Shown piece after piece: positions 56,160 to 64,000 of a DNA stretch of 64,000 nucleotides (positions are counted from its first letter, which is position 1; each line of letters begins with the position of its first letter). The notes under the pieces are model-generated. The model was given only the letters and a program-made list of their open reading frames with translations. It did no database searches and was not told where the DNA came from. Location: contig RCSZ01000005.1 in NCBI GenBank assembly GCA_014898425.1, positions 2,134,501 through 2,198,500 of the forward strand. Reading direction: 5' to 3'. Position numbers and translations under genes: made by a program. Source of the DNA: Botryotinia globosa (taxonomy: Eukaryota > Ascomycota > Leotiomycetes > Helotiales > Sclerotiniaceae).

Positions 56160-58707
56160 ATGCTCAAAATGCATCCGATCTCTTGGATCGCGGTCTTGAC
56201 CCTTTCGCATTTGTCGCTAAACGTTGAGGGCAAAACTCTGTGGTCTACTCAACCGGCAACTTACCAGGATATTATTAGGACAGCGTATCCTATAGGAAAT
56301 GGTCAATTAGCTGGTATATACTTTAAGCAAGACCTTATTGAATTGTTATACTAAAAAAACCATAGCACTTCCATTTGGTACGCCAGGTTCCGAAAAACTC
56401 AATCTCAACAGAGATTCATTATGGAATGGTGGCCCCTTCGAAGATGCCAGCTACCTTGGCGGGAACCCAAATTCCTCGGTTTCGTCGTCATTATCAGGCA
56501 CTAGAGATTTTATCTTTCAGAACGGCACTGGAAATGTTACTGCCTTGATGGGTTCAGATGACAATTATGGAAGTTACCAAGTTCTAGGCAATTTATCCGT
56601 GTCATTGCAGGGTATTTCAGGAGCCACGGAATACAAAAGAAGTCTTGATTTGAATACTGGAATTCATACTACTACTTTCAAGACTGCAAATGCTTCTTAT
56701 ACTACGTTAGTCATACTTGATTCGGGACTCGGCAATTTCTAACGATTATTAGTGCTGTATTTTGCTCCTACCCAGATAGTGTATGCGTTTACCTTGTCAA
56801 CTCAACAACAACTCTACCAAAAATCGATATCCACTTCGATAACATATTAACTGATAGCTCTTTGATTAAATTGTCTTGTTTAAAATCTTCAAAATCAGCT
56901 TTATTCAGTGGTATCACTCAAGCTGATATAGGTATGATTTACAAGGCTGAGGCTCGAGTACTTGAATCAACGAAATCTGTGTCTTGTTCCAATACCACAG
57001 GTACTCTCAGCATAACACCATCTCGTGACCAAAAGTCGCTGTCTTTAGTCATTTCAGCTGGTACAAATTATGATGCTACAAAAGGTAAAGCTGCAGATGA
57101 TTACTCATTCAAAGGAGTTGATCCAGGCGCATACATTTCCTCCACAATCGCAAAAGCTGCTTCGAAAACTATCAAAACTCTCCGGAACAATCATGTATCT
57201 GATTTCTCCGCTCTGATGAATAGTTTCACACTCAATCTTCCTGATCCTCTCGGATCAGCAAACAAGGAAACTGCCTCTGTAATTGCTGCATACAATACTA
57301 CAGATAACACTCATACCGATCCCTGGTTCGAAAGTCTCTTATTTGATTATAGTCGTTATCTCTTCATCTCCTCATCACGAGATAATTCTCTTCCTCCCAA
57401 TCTCCAAGGAAAATGGGCATATGGTCTATATAACGCCTGGGGTGCAGATTATCACGCCAACATCAATATTCAAATGAACCAATGGGGAGCCGTTCAAACC
57501 GGTCTCGGGGACTTGCAATCTGCATTGTGGACATACATGAGCGAAACATGGGCACCACGTGGGGCAGAAACAGCAAAACTTCTATACAACGCACCGGGAT
57601 GGGTAGTCCATGATGAAATCAATATTTTTGGACATACGGGAATGAAAACGGGAGATGAATATTGGGCTGATTATCCGGCGGCTGCGTCTTGGTTGATGCA
57701 ACATGTGGCTGATTATTATGATTACTCGCGAGATGAGAATTGGTTGAGAGAAACGGGATATCCATTGTTGAAAGCTGTGTCGGAATTTTGGCTTAGTCAA
57801 TTGCAGAAGGATGAGTATTTCAATGATGGGACATTGGTTGTTAATCCTTGCTCGTCGCCTGAACATGGTCCTGTAAGTTGCTCTCTCTCCAATGGTCAGT
57901 CGAGATTGAAATTAGTACTGATATAACTCATAGACCACATTCGGCTGTACACACTACCAACAACTAATCCACTCCCTCTTCATCACCACTCTCCAAGCAG
58001 CGCGTACCCTCTCCCTCGACAGCACACTGCAACAATCCCTCACCACCTCCCTCTCTTCCCTCGACAAGGGTCTCCACATCTCCCCCACGACCCAAATCCA
58101 AGAATGGAAAATCTACTTCCCCACCTACGAAAACACCACTCATCGTCACCTCTCCAATCTAATCGGCTGGTTCCCCAGCTCTTCTCTCTCTTCTTATCTC
58201 TCCGGCTACACCAACTCTACCATCTCCACCGCCGTCCGCAACACGCTTATCTCGCGCGGACCAGGAATCATTGATTCCAACGCCGGCTGGGAAAAAGTCT
58301 GGCGCAGCGCCTGTTGGGCGAGATTAAACGATACGGAAACTGCATATGCGGAGTTGAGATTGACGATTCAGGAGAATATTGCAGCGAATGCGTTGAGTAT
58401 GTATAGTGGGAAGAATGAACCCTTTCAGATTGATGCGAATTTTGGGTATGGAGGTGCCGTGTTGAGTATGTTGGTTGTGGATTTGCCTAGTGGGGTTGAT
58501 GATAAGGGGGGAGTGAGAATGCTGGTTTTGGGTCCCGCTATTCCTGGGGTTTGGGGGGAGGGAAGTGTGAAGGGGTTGAGGGTAAGAGGAGGGGGAGTGT
58601 TGGATTTTGAGTGGGATGGCGAGGGGATTGTGAGAAGTGCGACGTGGAAGACAAAGGGGGTGGAGAGTGTGAGGATTGTAAATATTGAAGGGAAAGTAAT
58701 TGGGTAG
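56160..58707 (+). CDS. Glycoside hydrolase family 95 (alpha-L-fucosidase type), secreted
   Basis: Four exons, 56160-56313, 56366-56705, 56753-57872 and 57934-58707; 795 residues, the usual length for GH95. A signal peptide (MLKMHPISWIAVLTLSHLSL, cleaved near VEG-K) is followed by LWSTQPATYQDIIRTAYPIG, GNGQLA and LNLNRDSLWNGGPF, the GH95 N-terminal signature. In the catalytic (alpha/alpha)6 barrel, WGADYHANINIQMNQW carries the Asn residues and NPCSSPEHGP the acid Glu; IDANFGYGGAVLSML holds the conserved Asp near the end. Many Asn-X-Ser/Thr sites fit secretion. Members remove alpha-1,2-linked fucose or act on plant xyloglucan, so a role in plant cell-wall use is likely. Exon 4 switches from C-rich to G-rich coding strand near 58320. 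Confidence 0.92.
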
Positions 58708-60556
58708 ATCTCTTCGTGACTCTTTTCTATTTTTTATAAAATGAAAGTTACTCATCACATAAATCTGCCTTTAACATGATTTCTCGATGTCTAAGACTAG
58801 GTTGTAACATCTAGTCTTCGATTTTCTATCTTGATCCATACATTGAGCGGAAGTCTCATAGTATCATATCAGCATCACCCAATTTATCAAGCTGAACCTT
58901 GACTTAAGAAAAATCTATCACAGATGAATTTCCGTCTAAACGGTGCTAGATAGCCTCTCTAGCAAATTCACTTCACTCAATTAGCAGCACAATACTCACA
59001 CTCCATGTAAACGAATCTGCACAGGCGTCTTCGCTTCTAGCTCTTAGCTCCGCGGGGTAATTTAGACGTGACACTAGCACCTCGCTTGATTTCTACCAAC
59101 GCTAGCGGGTTTCTGGTAAAGATATTCACTTCCGCATCAACAGTTGACTCTGCAGATGTGATTCGTGATTCATCTCTTGATACAAGCCCCCCCCCCCCCA
59201 AAAAAAACGATCATCAATCCCTAGCTCATCCACTCTCTCTACGAAGATGCAAAGATTGCTTACTCCGATAGTAGGTAGATATTTGTATAAATCCCGGATC
59301 CATCATCGAACAATCTTCCAGATACTTCAATCCATTTTCCACGGATCCTTAGCTCAATATCTAATGAATGTCTAGTATATGTCTATCCGTTTTGTAGTGT
59401 AGAGTAGAGTAAAATAGAATGGAGTCGAGAGGAAGAATGTGGCACTTTTATTTGTTGTATTAGGGTTGGAATCCTAGAATTTAATCGCCTCTGTTTTGTG
59501 CTGATTTGTCTTCTTCCGTACCTAAGAATTTAACTTTGAGAAATATAAAGAGAAAGTTTAACAGTGGTAGAGACCCCTTAAAAGTATATAGATTAGTTGG
59601 AGTTCTGGGATGCCAGTGTGATAGAATGAGTATTCTCGGTGGTTTTGAATCTTGGGGGATATGGGGTAATTCGTCTAGCTAAATAACAACTACAAATGTT
59701 TAATCATTCCCAGAGTAGAGTATTTTTATTACATTCATCATTGCAATAATTAGACAATCGAAACTTAGCGATAATCATGAGGCTTTCTGAGATTCCAAGT
59801 CTACTAATCACTCGAACAAAAAAAAAGAATGAAAAGGACAATAATACAGGTATGTATGTGATCGTGATAATCTAGATATACACTCAGCATGAAAAGAACT
59901 GTAAAGGAGATGAAAAATGGACGCAATGAATATATGAAATACATTTATAGAAAAAAAACCCCTTTAGAATAATAACATTTTCTCCACTATATCTAAACTC
60001 TAACATCCAACATTTAACTCCCAATTTCCCAAATAATTATTCGTGTACTCATAGATCATATCTTCGTAGCTTTTTCCACCGCATCTAAACGCCCAATAAT
60101 TTCCTTCTCTTTTGATCAATCCATCACGCCGATATCCGCTAACATAACATAACATGTCATAACATACCACCTCCCCAACCCCAACCAGCCCCTCAACTCC
60201 TTCCGAAACCCACTAAACTCAAACCCAAACCCAAGCCCAAGTCCTCATTCCAATGCTCATAAGATAGCTCACTTGTGGAAGACAAAGGTGGACGGTCCAA
60301 CAAATGTTGTCTTCAACACCTTCCTCAGATCATTACACCGGATTCCTCTTCACTAAACTTAAACCTGAACACGAACCTACACCCGGAAACCCCTCATACC
60401 CATTAGCCATTCCACTTGCAGAAGATGGAAATGAAGATGGATGGATGACTATGTGTTCATGTCTGTGGAATTTGTTGGGGGTATAAACAGATGCTATTAC
60501 GTTGCATCAATATCAGAAATCGTCCTAAAATGTAAAGATACAGAATAAAATGAAGA
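58708..60556. other. 1.85 kb without supported gene
   Basis: 3' flank of GH95 and AT-leaning intergenic sequence. Contains a C10A7-type junction near 59189-59206 and (AACAT)n at 60143-60168. Frames of 60-67 codons (59068-59271, 60304-60486) have no motif. Confidence 0.45.
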
Positions 60557-60685
60557 CTAACTATCAGACTGATGAGAACGTCTCATACAAATTCTCAAAC
60601 TGAGATAAGAGATAATAAGTCCAACGAGACTCATGAGACAAGTGATGATGCCGAAGCAGATGGCGATGGTATCTTGTGGAGACAT
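60557..60685 (-). CDS. Small single-pass membrane protein (43-codon frame)
   Basis: The minus strand from 60685 reads MSPQDTIAICFGIITCLMSL, then VGLIISYLSLRICMRRSHQS and a stop at 60557. The frame is one hydrophobic helix (about residues 7-32) followed by a basic tail, the layout of the many tiny fungal membrane proteins that begin MS..D.IAI.FG. Short polar N-terminus outside, Arg-rich C-terminus inside by the positive-inside rule. A GTTAGT near the stop could act as a donor and give a longer spliced C-terminus ending near 60454. Function unknown. The helix pattern and Met context, rather than length, support the call. Confidence 0.45.
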   Translation of the reverse strand: MSPQDTIAICFGIITCLMSLVGLIISYLSLRICMRRSHQSDS

Positions 60686-61430
60686 GTTGGAGGATTTGGT
60701 AACGGGTACGGATACAGGTACAGGTACAGGTCGTGGGGTAATAAGGCTGATGATAGGTGGAGAAGATTACCGGACTGGATGGAAATGCAAGGCTGATATC
60801 AGCAAGGGTAGATTTTCTAGTGATTGGCTTGACGGGGGGGTGTTTTGTGACTTTTTTCGTGAATATAAAGAGATGATAATCAATTAATTACAAAGATTTT
60901 TCAGTCCAAGTTCTTTTTGAATCCAGGTCCGATGAATGATATTGATCTGAGAATCAATCAAAAAATATTCTTGATGAGAGAAATTCTTAATAGTTATCGT
61001 TTTCCATCATGTCCACTTCCCCATCTCACCATGCAGCTATTTTTCCCTTTTTTACGGGTAAGAGAGGCACCATAGGTCCATTTGTCTATAATATATGGTG
61101 GACCAGGCGGCCATATAATGTTGTTGACAGGGCTCAGGAGAGATGATGCATGCGCAAGCGGAGATCAAAAGATGCAAGTGGCTCGCTAAAGCACTGTGTC
61201 TGCGGCACTTAAAGGCGCAGCTTATTAGTGCCCCAGGGATATTGAAGTTGATGCAGGCCAAGCGACTGTGATATCAAAAGTCAGGCTCTATCGATCATTA
61301 CGCGAGCCGGCCAGCTCACACGAGTCATCAATGACTGACATTGTAAGTTTTCAATTCTTCCAGATCGCTCAATTCTCTGCACCTTCTGCATGATCATATT
61401 TACCCTTCAAATTACTGAACGCCTTATACC
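60686..61430. other. Upstream flank of membrane microprotein
   Basis: Includes a (GGTACA)n-like stretch at 60710-60732 and otherwise ordinary sequence. No supported gene. Confidence 0.4.
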
Positions 61431-61906
61431 CGATTTCATAACGTGTGTTCAAAACGTGACTTTTTTTAATCTAATCAATTTTTTGCTAAATCCTATATAA
61501 AAATACTTCAATTGCTTTCAATTCAATTAATATAACTTCAAATTGAAAAAACTTTGTATTATAATATAGATTTCAATTGAAAAAATCAATAAATAAAATC
61601 TGAATAATTTTGATTAGAAATTCATTAAATTGAAAATAATTGAATGAAAATTTAATTTTCAAAAGTTCAGAAGTTTAAAAACTATATCAAAAATCATAAT
61701 TTCATTTAATTACCTCTAATTCAATAAATTTTCAATCAAAATTATTCAGATTTTATTTATTGATTTTTTCAATTGAGATCTATATTATAATACAAAGTTT
61801 TTTCAATTTGAAATTATATTGATTGAATTGAATTTTTTAATTTTCGGAATTTCGATTAGATGATATTGAAAAAGTACTTTTTCTTTTGAACACATGTTAT
61901 GAAATC
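61431..61906. mobile_element. Palindromic MITE-like element, family Q
   Basis: About 476 bp with inverted ends: left CGATTTCATAACGTGTGTTC, right (reverse complement) CGATTTCATAACATGTGTTC. Inner arms also pair: TCAATTAATATAACTTCAAA and GATTTCAATTGAAAAAATCA in the left arm have complements in the right arm around 61755-61830. The whole unit therefore forms a long imperfect hairpin. AT-rich, no coding capacity. Immediately abutted on the right by a family P copy. Confidence 0.7.
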
Positions 61907-61929
61907 GAGTGTATCAGAATAATGCGTAT

Positions 61930-62485
61930 AAGTCAACCACTCCACTTTCGGACCACTCTTTTATATCAAAAATCGTTTTTTTAATTTATTAATATTTTTA
62001 TTAATATTGAATATAATTTAATAAAAATTTATATTTATATAATTTAAATTATTCTAAATTTATATTAAAAAATTTAAATTTTTAGGATTTTTATAGATCG
62101 ATTTCTAAAGCTTTAAAATATCGATTTTCAATTTATAGAGAAATCATATATAAATTTAAAATTTTATAAAATCTTTCATAACTTTTTAATAACAATTATT
62201 AAAAGGAAATTATATATCTTTTTGAAAATTTCAAATCTAAATCTATATAGAAATTCAAAAAAAAATTCAAAAAAATATAAAAATATAGATATAATAAATT
62301 AAAAATAATATAAATAATCCCTGCAATTTTGAGAGTATTTTTTTCAAATATTTATTCATAAATAATTTATTTTTTCAAGATTTTTCGAATTGAATATCTT
62401 ATAAATTTATAATAAAAATGTATTTTTATTTTTAGTTATTTTTCTCTAAAAGTTATTATAGATTTTATAAAATTTCAAATTTTTA
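61930..62485. mobile_element. Family P element, partial copy
   Basis: Starts TAAGTCAACCACTCCACTTT and CGGACCACTCTTTTATATCA, like the ends of the element at 22938, and continues through the same AT-rich interior (ATCGATTTTCAATTTATAG). It stops near 62485 without the opposite terminus, so it is truncated or interrupted. Confidence 0.65.
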
Positions 62486-62620
62486 TATTGTTAGAATAGA
62501 TAAGAGTAATGAATCAACTTAGTATATTGTAATACAAAGATTTTTCATTAATTCTTTTAGATTATAAAAAGTATATGATTTATAAATGATGGATTGCTTT
62601 CGATATAAGGGTTTGAGGTA

Positions 62621-62742
62621 CTTGTACGGCTAGAAAATATATAACTTTAATGCTATGAAAACCAGGTTGGTTTTTTTTATAGTTTATTATCTTGTGGTAT
62701 GTGTATCTAGCGTTGAAGTTGTATATTTTCTGGCTGCACGAG
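62621..62742. mobile_element. Short MITE-like element, family R, copy 1
   Basis: About 120 bp. Reverse-complemented it aligns with 63299-63419 over the full length: both contain AACGCTAGATAC/AATGCTAGATGC, ATACCACAAGATA, and ends related to GTGCAGTCAGAAAGTAT. It is thus the same small inverted-repeat element in opposite orientation. Confidence 0.65.
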
Positions 62743-62937
62743 TATCTTTCCGGCCAAACATTTGAATTTTTATATGTGGAGTGACGATCTCCATCGGCCC
62801 CTTCCTGATCCTTGTACAGATCAACAAAGTAAGCACCAGCACACCATGCAAAATCAAGAGATTTTTCTTTGGGAAGTAGGGTCATGACTTGGTAATCTCG
62901 TACATGAAGCAGTTAGTACTTGTAGAAATGTGGTTGT

Positions 62938-63176
62938 TAAGTCAATCACCCTACTTTCGGGCCACCTCTGTTTTGGGCCACCCTTTTATACCAAAAATCA
63001 CTTTTTTAATCTATTAATATTTCTATAAATATTGAATATAATTTAATAAAAATTTAAATCTATATAATTCGAATCATTTTAAATTTATTCTAAGATTTTT
63101 AGATTTTTAGGATTTTTATAAATCGATTTCTAAAGCTTTAAAATATCGATTTTAATTTATATAGAAATCACATATG
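62938..63176. mobile_element. Family P element, half copy
   Basis: Begins TTAAGTCAATCACCCTACTT, then CGGGCCACCTCTGTTTTGGG and CCACCCTTTTATACCAAAAA, the least mutated version of this terminus in the window. It ends abruptly at AATCACATAT (about 63176), where unrelated sequence starts. Confidence 0.65.
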
Positions 63177-63298
63177 TTAAGATCATAAGGTTATAGGGTT
63201 CAATAAGATATACAAGTCTATATAATGAAAAGCCTCCAGGTCTACTTCGTACCTCGGACCCCTTTTTATTTCGAAAAACTCTGAAAACCTATTTTATA

Positions 63299-63419
63299 CT
63301 CGCGCAGTCAGAAAGTATGCAACTCCAATGCTAGATGCATATACCACAAGATAGTAAATTACAAAAGAACTAATCTGATTTTCATAACACCAGAATTACA
63401 TACTTTCTGACTGCACAAG
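63299..63419. mobile_element. Short MITE-like element, family R, copy 2
   Basis: Terminal inverted repeats are clear: left CTCGCGCAGTCAGAAAGTAT, right (reverse complement) CTTGTGCAGTCAGAAAGTAT. No coding capacity. Its inverted relative lies about 560 bp upstream. Confidence 0.7.
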
Positions 63420-63688
63420 TCAAGTATTCTTCTATCTATCCACTTTTAACCGATATCCACCTTTAACCGATACTTTATCCGTATTTCTCGCCCAACATAT
63501 CCGCATCGATCAACAACCACCACACACATGAGAAAACTTCAACAAGGCTAGTCGTGATATTAAGGTTGTACGACGTCGTATAGAAAAAATAATCTCTCGA
63601 GTCTCAAATATGACAGACAGTAAGTACCTACTTAGCACTCACCCTTTGCGCGAATACAACATCGAGTCCACAAATGTCGATAAACACA

Positions 63689-64000
63689 ATGAGTTCCCAA
63701 ATGTATCAGATTTGGCGGTACCGCTCTTTTTGTTCCCTTTGGCAATCCAGGAATTATGTTAACAATTATTTCTCGTCTCCTCCTTTTTTAACTTTCTCTT
63801 CTTCGGAAATCCCGGGCAAAGGGCTAAAAAGAGCGGGTGTTAGATACATATTAGACAAATATTTATGCCGGGAAAAACTGTATACCGCAACAAAACATCT
63901 GGTTACTCGCGTACATCGTCGAATCAAGCGTAAAATTTCACGACCGAAGATCAATGCGACAGAGTATCCAGGAAGACTACATTATCAGCAGAGCCGCCAA
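63689..64000 (+). CDS. Partial open reading frame running off the window
   Basis: From an ATG at 63689 the frame stays open for 104 codons to the last base. It begins MSSQMYQIWRYRSFCSLWQS and has a basic stretch later (HLVTRVHRRIKRKISRPKI). No family recognised. Composition is higher in GC than the repeats just before it. An ATG followed by a GTAAGT donor at 63611-63623 could be an upstream first exon. It could be a gene start or a transposon fragment; low certainty. Confidence 0.3.
   Translation, partial: MSSQMYQIWRYRSFCSLWQSRNYVNNYFSSPPFLTFSSSEIPGKGLKRAGVRYILDKYLCREKLYTATKHLVTRVHRRIKRKISRPKINATEYPGRLHYQQSRQ

Noticed and set aside
62485..63180. TGTTAGAATAG and TGTTAAGATCA as possible solo-LTR starts
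   Set aside because: Both begin TGTTA where family P copies are interrupted, but no matching CA end, target duplication or second LTR could be found.

Overview
The window is nuclear DNA of a filamentous ascomycete. Genes carry short (about 45-120 bp) GT..AG introns, are closely spaced on both strands, and are separated by AT-rich islands with degenerate inverted repeats of the kind left by repeat-induced point mutation (RIP). Gene content (importin alpha, POT1, MKT1, PUS4, a fungal AspRS-DUF2156 fusion, a GH95 fucosidase) and style suggest Leotiomycetes, possibly Sclerotiniaceae. That placement is inference. All exon models were spliced by eye and have no transcript support.

Layout. 1-1306 has no supported gene. 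1307-5377 holds two tandem SET-MYND paralogues. 5787-10053 holds four small lineage-type proteins on the minus strand (a probable lipid-anchored protein, a charged protein, a protein with a possible PP1-docking motif, and a Gln/Ser-rich protein). 10778-12143 is a Nudix hydrolase with a C-terminal membrane segment. 13654-14239 is a small gene with a one-base frameshift in a homopolymer. 14.6-24.3 kb is a gene-poor, AT-rich zone with diverged repeats, interrupted by an F-box-like gene (15999-16646) and an ankyrin-repeat gene (19172-20251).

24.3-29.8 kb is a housekeeping block: POT1 (minus) divergent from importin alpha (plus). 31.3-38.4 kb holds an alpha/beta hydrolase (minus) divergent from a four-exon aspartyl-tRNA synthetase fused to a DUF2156 aminoacyl-transferase domain. 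The fusion architecture is that of ergosteryl-3beta-O-L-aspartate synthase (ErdS). The neighbouring hydrolase is a candidate for the matching Erg-Asp hydrolase (ErdH), so the locus may encode both synthesis and removal of an RNA-dependent sterol modification. The 2.36 kb between them is packed with microsatellites.

40-44.5 kb holds an intact zinc-free MDR oxidoreductase, a pogo-like MITE and a decayed GNAT acetyltransferase. 45.9-54.8 kb is a dense block of divergent pairs: MKT1 / 2-oxoglutarate oxygenase and PUS4 / a stand-alone RFTS-like protein. 56160-58707 is a secreted GH95 alpha-L-fucosidase. From 58.7 kb to the end the DNA is gene-poor apart from a 43-residue membrane microprotein. It contains several palindromic MITE-like elements and ends in an open reading frame that runs off the edge.

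A recurring pattern worth testing: in at least five genes the coding strand switches from C-rich to G-rich from 5' to 3'.
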